The notes under the pieces are model-generated. The model was given only the letters and a program-made list of their open reading frames with translations, was not told the DNA's origin and ran no database searches. From Colwellia maritima (GTDB lineage: Bacteria > Pseudomonadota > Gammaproteobacteria > Enterobacterales > Alteromonadaceae): 64,000 nucleotides of DNA. The stretch spans positions 1,160,059-1,224,058 of the forward strand of contig NZ_JAKKSL010000001.1 of the NCBI RefSeq assembly GCF_022669015.1, given 5' to 3'. This document shows positions 40,948 to 50,186 of this stretch, piece after piece (position 1 is the stretch's first letter; each line of letters opens with the position of its first letter). The position numbers and the translations under genes were made by a program.

Positions 40948-41817
40948 ATGCGGTCACATATTCCTCATAAGTATGCAGCGCTTTTGTTAGTTGTTGCTAC
41001 TTTAATTGCAGCATCTGGTCGGATATTTTCTAAAGAAGCCATTGCGTATTTACCCATTTTTGGCTTTATTGGTTTAAGGTTTTTATTGGCGTCAATTTGC
41101 TTATTACCCTTTTGTTATCGTTATTTTAGCCGGGTTGACTCCATTGATCTTTTTAAAGCATTTTGTGTCGGGGCTTTAATGGGAAGCGCTTTATTGCTAT
41201 GGGTCTATGCCGTATCGGTGAGTGATACATTGGGTGAGGGGGGATTTATTATGAGTTTATCCATGTTATTTGTTCCGTTAGTTGCATGGGCTTTATTTGG
41301 TGATAAACCCACAAACACCTTTTGGTATTCATTACCTTTTGCTGTTATTGGCTTGATTTTATTATCCCTTGGCCGGGAATGGCATCAATCGAGTGGCCAG
41401 TTATGGTTTTTAGTTTCTGCGATGTTGTTGGCTGTTCACTTTAATTTTAATAGTCGTTATGCCCAACGAATTCCTGTGTTGTTATTAACAACTATCCGGC
41501 CTTTTTGTACGGGGTTGATAGGGTTGGTTGCTTCAGCTTTTTTTGAAGTATGGCCAAGCAACGTTCCTGATGTAACTTGGGTTTGGTTTACCTTGAGTGT
41601 ATTAGTGGCAACGAGTTTCCGTTATGTAATACAAACATTAGGCCAAAAAGGTACTAGCACAGAGAATGCAGCGATTATTATGATATTAGAACCCGTATGG
41701 ACGATGTTGTTAAGTATGTGGTGGCTAGGTGAGCAAATGTCCTTAAATAAGGTGATGGGGTTTAGTTTTATCTTGTTTGCTATAGTGATTAATAGAAGCG
41801 GGGCAATGTTAAAGTAA
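40948..41817 (+). CDS. EamA-family (DMT) transporter
   Basis: Inner-membrane protein of 289 residues with ten hydrophobic helices in two EamA halves (about 10-135 and 150-285), the usual DMT exporter size. Conserved pieces are ASGRIFSKEAIAYL, the early helices with GFIGLRFLLAS and the late ILEPVWTMLLSMWWLGE. The substrate is unknown. ATG 40948 gives the family length; an ATG at 40902 would add 15 residues before the first helix. It is the first gene after island B. Confidence 0.85.
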   Translation: MRSHIPHKYAALLLVVATLIAASGRIFSKEAIAYLPIFGFIGLRFLLASICLLPFCYRYFSRVDSIDLFKAFCVGALMGSALLLWVYAVSVSDTLGEGGFIMSLSMLFVPLVAWALFGDKPTNTFWYSLPFAVIGLILLSLGREWHQSSGQLWFLVSAMLLAVHFNFNSRYAQRIPVLLLTTIRPFCTGLIGLVASAFFEVWPSNVPDVTWVWFTLSVLVATSFRYVIQTLGQKGTSTENAAIIMILEPVWTMLLSMWWLGEQMSLNKVMGFSFILFAIVINRSGAMLK

Positions 41818-42215
41818 TTTATTTACGACGGAAAAATTTAAAAAATAATTAGAAAATTTTCTGCGAGAATATCTATGGCTTTTTAAAATATTCGGCATGT
41901 TTTACGATGGTGCTTGCGATAAATTTAGTATTCTATTTGGGGTCTTATTCTATTGGACTTAGCTGTTCCGTGTTGAATGGTTATGTTTGCTCTGTATTGC
42001 AAAATTACGCTCAAGGCTATAACTCTAATTTAATTATTAGTGATGCTAAGGGCTATTATTGCCACCATAATTTCTGAGCTGAAAATGCTTTTGCTATAAA
42101 AGGAGTATGATAATATAGCGTTTGACTGATGTGATAACTGTTCACACGAAAAATCCTAAGCCCATTATAATCAATGCATAGCGCTTTGAATTATACTTTT
42201 ATATGAGAGTCGACT
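41818..42215. other. Intergenic region, no firm gene
   Basis: 398 bp without a convincing gene. A 56-codon open frame (41907-42077) and a short overlapping frame with FYDGAC, faintly like the start of DCC-family proteins, are present, but neither has support. No clear terminator is seen. Confidence 0.5.
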
Positions 42216-42866
42216 ATGCGTTTATTTATTTATGACCACTGCCCTTATTGTGTTAGAGCCCGTATGCCATTCGGCATGAAGAATATACCCGTAGACATAT
42301 CTGTGTTATCAAATGACGACGAAGCTACGCCTATTGCTATGATCGGTATAAAAGCATGCCCTATTTTACAAAAAACTGATGGTAGTTTTATGGGCGAAAG
42401 CATGGATATTGTCCATTATGTTGACCAACTAGATGGATCGCCTATCTTTGGGCCTTCAGCAAACCGAGAAGACTTAAATACGTGGTTAGAAAAGGTTAAT
42501 ACTTTATTTAAAAAACTATTGTATCCACGTTGGGTTACGTCTTCGGTAGAAGAATTTAAAACACAAAGTGCCATTGATTATTTTACGAACAAAAAAAGCA
42601 AAGAGCTAGGCTCATTTTCTGAAGCATTAGCCAACAGTGATGTGTTGATCAAAGAATTAGAAGCAGAATTAATACTATTAGCCGCAATGTTAAATAGTGA
42701 AGCGCATGTAAACGAGCAGTTGAGTATAGATGACGTCGACTTGTTTGGACGCTTACGTGCCATTACACTTATTAAAGATTTAATTATTCCTGAAAAAATA
42801 CGTGCCTATATTGATTATTTTTCGGCTGAGAGTGGTATCCCTCTTTTTTACAACATAGCACAGTAA
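42216..42866 (+). CDS. grxB: Glutaredoxin 2
   Basis: Glutathione-dependent disulfide reductase of the large (GST-like) glutaredoxin type. The N-terminal thioredoxin fold begins MRLFIYDHCPYCVRARM with the CPYC active site, KACPILQKTDGSFMGES binds glutathione, and a helical C-terminal domain follows. The 216 residues match E. coli Grx2 (215). Single gene, convergent with the tyrosine-catabolism operon. Confidence 0.94.
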   Translation: MRLFIYDHCPYCVRARMPFGMKNIPVDISVLSNDDEATPIAMIGIKACPILQKTDGSFMGESMDIVHYVDQLDGSPIFGPSANREDLNTWLEKVNTLFKKLLYPRWVTSSVEEFKTQSAIDYFTNKKSKELGSFSEALANSDVLIKELEAELILLAAMLNSEAHVNEQLSIDDVDLFGRLRAITLIKDLIIPEKIRAYIDYFSAESGIPLFYNIAQ

Positions 42867-43027
42867 AATTATTTCCGATGATGGTAAATAGGTAGTTAAT
42901 AGCCAAAGCGTTTTATTCTTTGTTGAGCAGTATTTGCTTAGAATGACTAGGCTACACACTACTCGCCGCGATTAAAACGCTTTTATATCGAACAAATTTT
43001 AACCGTAAAAGATTAACAGACTCTAAT

Positions 43028-43065
43028 GAAAGCCTAAATTAAAATAAATTTCAATTTAGGCTTTC
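43028..43065. terminator. Hairpin between grxB and fahA, likely bidirectional terminator
   Basis: GAAAGCCTAAATT (43028-43040) and AATTTAGGCTTTC (43053-43065) are perfectly complementary around a 12-nt loop, 5 bp past the stop of the minus-strand fahA. The T tracts are short, so termination is probable but not certain. Confidence 0.65.
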
Positions 43066-43070
43066 ACCGA

Positions 43071-44078
43071 TTAGCTTTGCACAACATCTTGGTTGATTTG
43101 ACCAAAAATAGACTGGCCATCATCATTGAACATTTCAATTTGAATGTTATCACCAAAACTCATAAATGGTGTGTTCGGCTTGCCGTTTTCAATGGTTTCA
43201 ATCATACGAATTTCAGCGATACAGCTATAACCAACACCACCTTCAGCTACAGGCTTACCAGGACCGTCGTTTAATTTATTAGAAACAGTGCCTGAGCCAA
43301 TGACGGTACCAGATGTTAGTGGACGCGTTTTAGCTGCATGTGCGATTAACTGACCAAAATGGAAAGTCATATCGATACCTGCATTGGGGTTACCAAATAA
43401 TTCGTTGTTGTAACGTGAACATAAAGGTAAAGCTAATTTACCGTTACTCCAGGCTGAACCTAACTCTTTTGGTGTTACACACACCGGGCTAAATGCGCTT
43501 GAAGGTTTAGATTGGAAGAAACCAAAGCCTTTAGCTAATTCGCCTGGAATTAAACCACGTAATGATACGTCATTAACTATCATCACTAGGTTTATATAGT
43601 TAAGGGCATCTTCAGCATTAACACCCATAGGAACATCACCAGTAATTACAGCGATTTCTGCTTCAAAATCAATACCGAAACCTTCAGTTTGTGGCATAGA
43701 TATTGGCGAATGCGGGGCTAAAAATGCATCTGAACCGCCTTGGTACATTAAGGGATCTGTCCAAAATGTTGCGGGCATTTCGGCGTTACGTGCTTTACGT
43801 ACCAGTTCTACATGATTCACATAAGCACTACCGTCTGCCCATTGATATGCTCGAGGTAGTGGTGAATGACAGGCTGTTTGATCAAACTCAATACCTTCAA
43901 TTTCTCCGGACTCTAATTGATCAAATAGCGCTTCGAGTTTTACTTCAGTCGTTGCCCAATTATCTAAGGCAGCTTGCATTGTTGGCGCTATATCAGTAGC
44001 ACTCACCATTTTGGTTAACGCGCTGTTTACTACGTGTAATTGACCATCGCGGCCTGCTTTAATACTTGCTAATTTCAT
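43071..44078 (-). CDS. Fumarylacetoacetate hydrolase-family protein (tyrosine catabolism)
   Basis: Hydrolyses fumarylacetoacetate to fumarate and acetoacetate, the last step of tyrosine breakdown. A 335-residue FAH-fold protein: FEAEIAVITGDVPMGV contributes metal-binding Glu, then KGFGFFQSKPSSAFSPVCVTP and TSGTVIGSGTVSN. Its start overlaps the VOC gene stop by one base (TAATG), so it is co-translated with the hppD operon. The context fixes the substrate better than sequence alone. Confidence 0.87.
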   Translation of the reverse strand: MKLASIKAGRDGQLHVVNSALTKMVSATDIAPTMQAALDNWATTEVKLEALFDQLESGEIEGIEFDQTACHSPLPRAYQWADGSAYVNHVELVRKARNAEMPATFWTDPLMYQGGSDAFLAPHSPISMPQTEGFGIDFEAEIAVITGDVPMGVNAEDALNYINLVMIVNDVSLRGLIPGELAKGFGFFQSKPSSAFSPVCVTPKELGSAWSNGKLALPLCSRYNNELFGNPNAGIDMTFHFGQLIAHAAKTRPLTSGTVIGSGTVSNKLNDGPGKPVAEGGVGYSCIAEIRMIETIENGKPNTPFMSFGDNIQIEMFNDDGQSIFGQINQDVVQS

Positions 44079-44638
44079 TATTTATCACCTAAAAAACTGT
44101 GTTCATCAAAATTGGCGCCATTATGCAACCATGCTGCATGATCAGGCGCTTTCTTAGTTATTGCCCATTCATCTAACATTAGAGGAGCAACACGTTTTAA
44201 TTCTTCCATCATACCTGGTTTTGCTGTTTGTGCGGCAAGCTCCATACGATGACCATTGGGATCAAAGAAGTAAATTGACTCAAAGATAGTATGATTTACC
44301 GGACCTAATACATCAATGCCGGCATCTTCCAGTTTGGCTTTGGCTGTTAATAACTCATCCATAGATTCTACTTCAAAGGCAATATGTTGTACCCATTCAG
44401 GCGTGTTAATATCACGACCCATTTTAGGTGCGTTAGGTAATTCAAAGAACGCCAATACATTACCCTGACCGGCATCTAAAAAAACATGCATGTAAGGATC
44501 AGGTGCTTTGGTTGATGGCACTTCATTTTCAGCAATGGCTAATTGAAAATCCATTCCTAACATATCACGGTAAAATTCAACGGTTTCTTTTGCATCATTG
44601 CAGCGATAAGCTACATGATGAATGCGTTTAATAGCCAT
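44078..44638 (-). CDS. VOC-superfamily metalloprotein in the tyrosine operon
   Basis: A 186-residue vicinal-oxygen-chelate protein with the two beta-alpha-beta modules of glyoxalase and extradiol dioxygenases. Candidate metal ligands are His in IHHVAYR, His in VQHIAFEVE and Glu in HRMELAAQ, all present. It sits between hppD and the FAH gene, where homogentisate dioxygenase or maleylacetoacetate isomerase might be expected. It may process a pathway intermediate; the reaction cannot be named from sequence. A good ribosome site (GGAGG) precedes it. Confidence 0.75.
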   Translation of the reverse strand: MAIKRIHHVAYRCNDAKETVEFYRDMLGMDFQLAIAENEVPSTKAPDPYMHVFLDAGQGNVLAFFELPNAPKMGRDINTPEWVQHIAFEVESMDELLTAKAKLEDAGIDVLGPVNHTIFESIYFFDPNGHRMELAAQTAKPGMMEELKRVAPLMLDEWAITKKAPDHAAWLHNGANFDEHSFLGDK

Positions 44639-44649
44639 AATTCAACCTC

Positions 44650-45723
44650 CTATTTAGTATTACCAATCACACCGCGTTCAACTTGATCGCGTTCAATTGA
44701 TTCAAATAATGCTTTAAAGTTACCTTCGCCAAAACCTTCGTCATCTTTACGTTGAATAAATTCAAAAAATACAGGGCCGAGTAAGGTATCGGAGAAAATT
44801 TGTAATAATAGACGCGGTTTTTCACCATCCGTTGTACCGTCAACCAATATGCCACGTGCTTGTAGTTGATCAATGGGTTCGCCATGACCCGGTAGACGAT
44901 CTTCTAGCATGTCGTAGTACGTATTAGGTGGTGGAGTCATAAACTTCACACCTTGCTTTTTAAGTCTATCCCAAGCAACAATATCGTCACAGGCAAAAGC
45001 AATATGCTGAATACCTTCGCCGTTGTACTTCATCAAATATTCTTCAATTTGACCACCGCCACTCGACTCTTCATTTAAAGGTATACGAATTTTACCGTCG
45101 GGTGCGGTCATTGCTTTTGAGGTTAAACCTGTGTATTCACCTTTAATATCAAAGTATCGAATTTCACGGAAGTTAAATAAGTTTTCATAATATTTAGCCC
45201 AGTAAGCCATACGGCCGCGATAAACATTATGAGTTAAATGGTCTAACGTATGGAAACCACAACCTTCAGGATAACGGTCAACCCCCTCAAGCCAGTCAAA
45301 ATCGATATCATAGATAGTGTTTGTACCTTCATAGCGGTCAATTAAATATAAGGTTGCACCACCAATACCTTTAATTGCAGGTAAACGTAATTCCATTGGA
45401 CCTGTTTCAATGATGACGGGTTGAGCACCTTTTTCTAGCGCTTTTTGATAGGCTAATTGCGCATTTTTAACACGGAATGCCATGCCACAAGCTGATGGTC
45501 CATGTTCTTCTGCATAATACGCTGCATGGCTTTTGGGCTCGTAGTTAGTGATTAAATTGATATCACCTTGACGCCATAATTCTACTTGCTTTGATTTATG
45601 CTTAGCGACTAACGCAAAGCCCATACTTGCAAATACGGGTTCTAAAATACCACGTGTTGGCGCGGTAAATTCTACAAATTCAAAGCCATCTAGGCCCATT
45701 GGGTTTTCAAATAAGTCAGTCAT
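44650..45723 (-). CDS. hppD: 4-hydroxyphenylpyruvate dioxygenase
   Basis: Fe(II) enzyme converting 4-hydroxyphenylpyruvate to homogentisate. The iron ligands are His in [13 protein letters not shown], His in [11 protein letters not shown] and Glu in [11 protein letters not shown]; the C-terminal substrate loop is present. About 357 residues, normal. The start at 45723 has AGGAG in front; a TTG at 45741 is less likely. It is the first gene of hppD-VOC-FAH, divergent from a MarR regulator. Confidence 0.95.
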   Translation of the reverse strand: MTDLFENPMGLDGFEFVEFTAPTRGILEPVFASMGFALVAKHKSKQVELWRQGDINLITNYEPKSHAAYYAEEHGPSACGMAFRVKNAQLAYQKALEKGAQPVIIETGPMELRLPAIKGIGGATLYLIDRYEGTNTIYDIDFDWLEGVDRYPEGCGFHTLDHLTHNVYRGRMAYWAKYYENLFNFREIRYFDIKGEYTGLTSKAMTAPDGKIRIPLNEESSGGGQIEEYLMKYNGEGIQHIAFACDDIVAWDRLKKQGVKFMTPPPNTYYDMLEDRLPGHGEPIDQLQARGILVDGTTDGEKPRLLLQIFSDTLLGPVFFEFIQRKDDEGFGEGNFKALFESIERDQVERGVIGNTK

Positions 45724-45800
45724 TATATCTCCTAAATTCAAAGCCTTCAGGCATTGTTCGTGTTGATTAATATGCTAATATAGCTTCATATGTACTTACT

Positions 45801-45820
45801 TTAGTTGCAAGTGAAACTAA
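45801..45820. promoter_or_regulatory. Candidate MarR operator
   Basis: TTAGTT (45801-45806) and AACTAA (45815-45820) form an inverted repeat with an 8-bp spacer in the 117-bp gap between the divergent hppD and marR genes. Size and place fit a MarR-dimer operator controlling both directions. Confidence 0.5.
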
Positions 45821-45840
45821 TTACAATAGAGGTGTTGATC

Positions 45841-46287
45841 ATGTTAGGTACCGAAACTGGCACTTTAACTTTACAACAATTTTTACCATATCGTTTGTCG
45901 GTTTTATCAAACCGTATTTCTCAATCACTAGCCTCTAAATATAGCGAGCGCTTTGGGATAAATGTGCATGAGTGGCGCATATTAGCGGCTCTTGGTGAAG
46001 AGGCGCATTTATCCTCAGTTGCTCTCACAAATCGCATTGCAATGGACAAAGTGGCTGTTTCCAGAGCAGTTAAGAGGCTGATTGAAAAAGGCTTATTGGT
46101 AAAGCATTTAGATAAAAAAGATCAACGTAGTCATGTGTTGGCCTTAACAAAACATGGGGTTGGAATGTATCAACAACTTATTCCTATTGCGTTAGAGCAT
46201 GAAAAATTAATGATTGCTAACTTGACCTTAAAGGATAAGCAAGACTTGCTAAAATTGTTAAGTAAACTAGATAACACTTCAATTTAA
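45841..46287 (+). CDS. MarR-family transcriptional regulator
   Basis: A 148-residue winged-helix repressor: WRILAALGEEAHLSSVALTNRI, recognition helix MDKVAVSRAVKRLIEKG and the wing DKKDQRSHVLALT are typical. ATG 45841 has an AGAGG site; an upstream TTG or GTG frame is also open but lacks one. Divergent from hppD, so it probably controls aromatic amino-acid catabolism in response to a pathway intermediate, as related HpaR/HmgR-type regulators do. Confidence 0.88.
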   Translation: MLGTETGTLTLQQFLPYRLSVLSNRISQSLASKYSERFGINVHEWRILAALGEEAHLSSVALTNRIAMDKVAVSRAVKRLIEKGLLVKHLDKKDQRSHVLALTKHGVGMYQQLIPIALEHEKLMIANLTLKDKQDLLKLLSKLDNTSI

Positions 46288-46397
46288 CTACAATATGGGT
46301 GTAAGGAAAATTGTACGAAAATTTTTAAAAAAGAACTGTCGCTTTACTCAACTAAGAAGGTTAGGTCTGATAGAGCTACTAGACTTTTAAATTGATA

Positions 46398-46583
46398 ATG
46401 TCTAAACCCGGTACGGGTGAGTACACAAGCACTGAAAAGATGAGAAATGTGCGTTTTAATATACAGAAATATCTGACACAGTATCGATTCAGAACCCTTT
46501 CTGAGAATATTGTGACTGCGATTGATGTAGATCCTGACATGGAAGCGAGAGCAAGTATCTACTGGGGATATTTCACTTCATAA
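46398..46583 (+). CDS. Doubtful small ORF, 61 residues
   Basis: An open frame from ATG 46398 in the 308-bp gap after marR. The product (MSKPGTGEYTSTEKMRN at its start) matches nothing I recognise, has no signal or domain, and no ribosome site is evident. It may be non-coding. The gap also holds a short CCCG/CGGG inverted repeat near 46407. Confidence 0.2.
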   Translation: MSKPGTGEYTSTEKMRNVRFNIQKYLTQYRFRTLSENIVTAIDVDPDMEARASIYWGYFTS

Positions 46584-46595
46584 CACTTCATCATA

Positions 46596-46766
46596 TTATT
46601 TTGGCTCTTGTTCTTGTTCTTGTTCTTGCTCTTTTATTTTAGCTTGTAGAATACGCCATTTTTGTAATTCAGCATAATAGTGATCCCACACACATGGATT
46701 ACACGCACCGCCACCGCAGCAGTCATCATCAGCGGGTGGGATGGGTTTTTCTAATTGTTCAGTCAT
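46596..46766 (-). CDS. Oxidoreductase-like domain small protein
   Basis: A 56-residue protein with PIPPADDDCCGGGACNPCVWD, the signature of the oxidoreductase-like (OxLD) family: a Cys-rich motif likely to bind metal. The C terminus is a run of Glu-Gln pairs encoded by a hexanucleotide repeat, so the tail length may vary. ATG 46766 is chosen; a TTG nine codons earlier is possible. The function is unknown. Transcribed alone, convergent with marR. Confidence 0.75.
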   Translation of the reverse strand: MTEQLEKPIPPADDDCCGGGACNPCVWDHYYAELQKWRILQAKIKEQEQEQEQEPK

Positions 46767-46830
46767 ATATGTCTCGTAATCATGCGGAAGCAAGGTATTG
46801 GTTGTTAGTTTACCTTAAATGAGGATGAAA

Positions 46831-46858
46831 AAAAAAGCCCTGCAGATGTAGGGCTTTT
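46831..46858 (-). terminator. Terminator of accB-accC operon
   Basis: AAAAGCCCTGC and GTAGGGCTTTT form a stem with a 4-nt loop 27 bp past the accC stop; the A run on the plus strand gives a minus-strand U tract. Confidence 0.85.
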
Positions 46859-46884
46859 GATTAGTATCACTTTAAAATAAATTT

Positions 46885-48231
46885 CTATTCAAAGTCACCT
46901 AGCTTTTTCTCTAAGTAGTGAATGTTAGCACCGCCATTCACAAAACCTTGATCATGTAATATTTTTTGGTGCAAGGTAATATTGGTTTTAATGCCATCTA
47001 TCACTAGCTCGGAAAGCGCATTACGCATACGGGCAATAGCAACATCACGGTTATCACCCCAAGTGATTAACTTCCCAATCATCGAGTCGTAATTAGGTGG
47101 TACAACATAGTCAGCATAAATATGAGAATCCCAACGCACACCTAAACCACCAGGCGGATGGAAACGTGTAATTTTACCCGGAGAAGGAACAAAAGTACGT
47201 GGGTCTTCGGCATTGATTCTACATTCAATCGAGTGACCAGATATTTTAATATCTTCTTGAGTATATGATAATGGTTGACCCGCAGCGATACGAAGCTGTT
47301 CTTTAATTAAATCAACACCCGTGATCATTTCAGTAACGGGATGCTCTACTTGAATACGCGTATTCATTTCAATAAAGTAGAACTCGCCATTCTCATATAA
47401 GAATTCAAAGGTACCGACACCGCGGTAATTAATTTCAATACACGCATTACAGCATCGTTCACCGATTTTAGCGCGCATTTCAGGCGTGATACCCGGGGCA
47501 GGAGCTTCCTCTACCACTTTTTGATGACGTCGTTGCATTGAGCAATCTCTTTCACCTAAGTGGATAGCCGAGCCTTGACCATCAGCAATAATTTGAATTT
47601 CAACATGGCGTGGATTTTCAAGGAATTTTTCCATGTAAACCATATCATTTTTGAAAATAGTGCCTGCTTCACGTTTGGTTAATTGAATGGCTTCAATTAA
47701 TTCTTCTTCAGTACGAACAACACGCATACCTCGACCACCACCACCACCGGCAGCTTTTATGATTACGGGGTAACCAATACGTTTTGCATGTGCTTTATTT
47801 AAAACGTCATCGTCATTTAACGGACCATCAGAACCGGGAACACAAGGTACGCCTGCAGCTTTCATTGCATTAATGGCAGAGACTTTATCTCCCATCAAAC
47901 GGATACTTTCAGCTTTAGGGCCAATAAAGGCAAAACCAGATTTTTCTACTTGTTCGGCAAAGTCAGCATTTTCAGCTAAAAAACCATACCCAGGGTGAAT
48001 TGCTACAGCATTAGTAATTTCGGCTGCGGTAATAATGGTTGGGATATTTAGGTAGCTGTCTGGCGCGGGCGCTTTACCGATACAAATGGTTTCATCTGCT
48101 AATAATACATGCTTAAGGTTTTTATCAGCAGTAGAATAGACAGCAACAGTTTTAATACCAAGCTCTTTACAAGCACGAAGTATTCTTAAGGCAATTTCGC
48201 CACGGTTGGCGATAACAACTTTATCTAACAT
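46885..48231 (-). CDS. accC: Acetyl-CoA carboxylase biotin carboxylase subunit
   Basis: ATP-grasp enzyme that carboxylates biotin on AccB in the first step of fatty-acid synthesis. The N-terminal [20 protein letters not shown], the glycine-rich ATP loop [14 protein letters not shown], the catalytic [15 protein letters not shown] and the 448-residue length are characteristic. It lies 23 bp after accB in the usual aroQ-accB-accC order and ends in a terminator. Confidence 0.97.
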   Translation of the reverse strand: MLDKVVIANRGEIALRILRACKELGIKTVAVYSTADKNLKHVLLADETICIGKAPAPDSYLNIPTIITAAEITNAVAIHPGYGFLAENADFAEQVEKSGFAFIGPKAESIRLMGDKVSAINAMKAAGVPCVPGSDGPLNDDDVLNKAHAKRIGYPVIIKAAGGGGGRGMRVVRTEEELIEAIQLTKREAGTIFKNDMVYMEKFLENPRHVEIQIIADGQGSAIHLGERDCSMQRRHQKVVEEAPAPGITPEMRAKIGERCCNACIEINYRGVGTFEFLYENGEFYFIEMNTRIQVEHPVTEMITGVDLIKEQLRIAAGQPLSYTQEDIKISGHSIECRINAEDPRTFVPSPGKITRFHPPGGLGVRWDSHIYADYVVPPNYDSMIGKLITWGDNRDVAIARMRNALSELVIDGIKTNITLHQKILHDQGFVNGGANIHYLEKKLGDFE

Positions 48232-48254
48232 GGAATGACCCTTTTTGGTTGGGC

Positions 48255-48697
48255 TTATTCAATGATGAATAGCGGTTGATCAAATTCAATAGCGTCTTCA
48301 TTTTGTGCTAAAATCTCTTTGATAACCCCTGACTTATCAGCTTCTATCTGATTCATCATTTTCATGGCTTCAATAATACATAAGGTATCACCTGCATTGA
48401 CGTGTTGACCAACATCGGCAAAAGTGGGAGCTTCTGGTGAAGCTGAGGCATAGAAAGTACCAACCATAGGTGAACGAACTATGTGACCAGTAACTACGGG
48501 GGCTGCTTCTTTTACGGGAGCTGCCGCTACAGGTGCTGCCACAGGCGCAGCCATTCCGGTGCTTGCATCATAGGTGCCGCTGCTGCAGGCACACCACGGC
48601 TTATACGTACTGATTCTTCACCTTCAGATATTTCTAATTCATTAATACCTGATTCTTCTACTAACTCGATAAGTTTTTTTATCTTACGAATATCCAT
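48255..48697 (-). CDS. accB: Biotin carboxyl carrier protein (frame broken once)
   Basis: Carries biotin on the Lys of [12 protein letters not shown]. The N terminus at 48697 reads [19 protein letters not shown]; an Ala/Pro linker follows and then the biotinyl domain ([18 protein letters not shown]). The break near 48556 lies in the linker; adding one base gives [12 protein letters not shown]. The gene is essential, so error is likely. About 147 residues, normal. Confidence 0.93.
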
Positions 48698-48786
48698 TAC
48701 GTTACCTTATTTCTATTTTACGTTTATTTATATGATGTTAGTTATTGATTACTAACTATTATGTTGTTAAATAACAATATAGATTG

Positions 48787-49251
48787 TTATATTGTTTTCG
48801 ATTTGTTTTTTTTAAGCCATGTGTGAGCAGATTGCAGCGCAAAGCTGTAGCCCTCTGTTCCCAAACCGCAAATAACACCCTTTGCAATATCAGAAAAATA
48901 AGAGTGGTGTCTAAATTCTTCTCTTGCATGGACATTAGATAAGTGAACTTCGATAAAAGGTATAGCTACTGACAATAAAGCGTCTCGGATAGCGACACTT
49001 GTGTGCGTAAATGCTGTTGGGTTAATTATTATGAAATCAACTTTTTGGTAAGCTTGATGAATTGCTTCAATAAGTAGATGCTCAGCATTTGATTGTAAAT
49101 GAGAAAGCTTAATTGCTTGTTCATTAGCTTGTGTTGTTAATAAGGCTACTATTTCATCTAATGTTTGTGCACCATAAATTTCAGGTTCACGTTTACCTAA
49201 CATGTTTAGATTTGGACCATTTAACATTAAAATTTCAAACTTTGTGCTCAT
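48787..49251 (-). CDS. aroQ: 3-dehydroquinate dehydratase, type II
   Basis: Shikimate-pathway enzyme removing water from 3-dehydroquinate; type II forms a dodecamer. The signatures are [20 protein letters not shown] (with the catalytic Tyr), [17 protein letters not shown] and [20 protein letters not shown] 49251 gives the usual start; a TTG three codons earlier is also possible. It precedes accB, as in many gammaproteobacteria. Confidence 0.96.
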   Translation of the reverse strand: MSTKFEILMLNGPNLNMLGKREPEIYGAQTLDEIVALLTTQANEQAIKLSHLQSNAEHLLIEAIHQAYQKVDFIIINPTAFTHTSVAIRDALLSVAIPFIEVHLSNVHAREEFRHHSYFSDIAKGVICGLGTEGYSFALQSAHTWLKKNKSKTI

Positions 49252-49759
49252 TTTCGTCAAAAATACCTATAAAGTGTGACTAGTAACAATGATTACATAA
49301 AAAAATAATGTTGTGAATAAAAAAGTTACTTTTTTTATTATTGGCGAATATTATAGTGTTTTCGCAGAATATAGCAGCAAAATACTGGTCTAATCTCTTT
49401 TGTTCACTTTTAAGATGTTTTTATTGAAATTATTAACTACACTAGATTTGAGAAGTGACTTTTTAATATATTGTTTTTTAAAGAGTTCTATATTAGTGAA
49501 TAGTATAAAGGTTAAAGAAAGAAGAATAGAAGTAGGATTTCTATCTATTTTAAAGGGATAAAAGAAAGACCTTTTTGATACGTCGGCTTGTGTTAATTAA
49601 TATAAATGAAACGTTGTATTAATTTGGGTAAACCTGATATTGTTAATTATTATCAATAAGCTATGCGTTTTGGCTAATCAGCCATAATTCCCCCCATTAA
49701 TTGTTGGTAAATGCTTAAGCAATATATGTGTTAATTATTGTTAGATTTTAAAGGACTGT
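49252..49759. other. Upstream region of duplicated module, copy 1
   Basis: 508 bp with no gene. From about 49340 it is clearly similar to 51472-51905, with shared blocks such as TAAACCTGATATTGTTAAT and AATATATGTGTTAATTATTG. Shared non-coding sequence suggests shared control signals, which I cannot identify. Confidence 0.6.
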
Positions 49760-50185
49760 ATTATCAAAACATTGACGCATTTATGTTTATTAATATATTT
49801 CGGTTGTATTTTTTCAAAGGCTTATGCGGTTGAAATAATTGTACATCCGTCTGTTAAAGAGTTGAAACTCACCATTTCGCAATTGCGGCGTATATATACT
49901 ATGCGACAAACACAGTGGTCTGATGGTCTTCGAATTACTGCTTATGTTTTACCTCGGCAGCACAGTCTTCATTTACGTTTTACTAAAGATCGATTACAAA
50001 TGTTTCCTTATCAGCTTGATCGTATATGGAATAAGCTAACATATTCTGGTTTAGGTGTTGCACCCATTACTGTGAATACACCAGAAGAGCTAATAAACGC
50101 GATAAGGAATACGCCAGGGGCAATTGGTTATGTTGAAAGTGCTAAGAATGTGGAGACAGTAAATGTTATTCAAATTAAAAAATAA
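49760..50185 (+). CDS. Small PstS-like periplasmic substrate-binding protein, copy 1
   Basis: A protein of about 141 residues with a signal peptide (cleavage near AYA) and a mature part VEIIVHPSVKELKLTISQL, GLGVAPITVNTPEELINAIR and GAIGYVESA, the pattern of short PBP-like (phosphate-type) domains. The likely start is ATT at 49760, just behind AAGGA; the only conventional start, TTG 49772, is 16 bp from that site and truncates the signal. Ligand unknown. The stop lies 1 bp before the next ATG (translational coupling). Confidence 0.72.
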   Translation: MIKTLTHLCLLIYFGCIFSKAYAVEIIVHPSVKELKLTISQLRRIYTMRQTQWSDGLRITAYVLPRQHSLHLRFTKDRLQMFPYQLDRIWNKLTYSGLGVAPITVNTPEELINAIRNTPGAIGYVESAKNVETVNVIQIKK

Positions 50186-50186
50186 G

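Noticed and set aside
41907..42077. 56-residue frame and overlapping FYDGAC segment like a DCC-family start
   Set aside because: No Cys-x-x-Cys, no continuation in any frame and no ribosome site; too weak to call a remnant.
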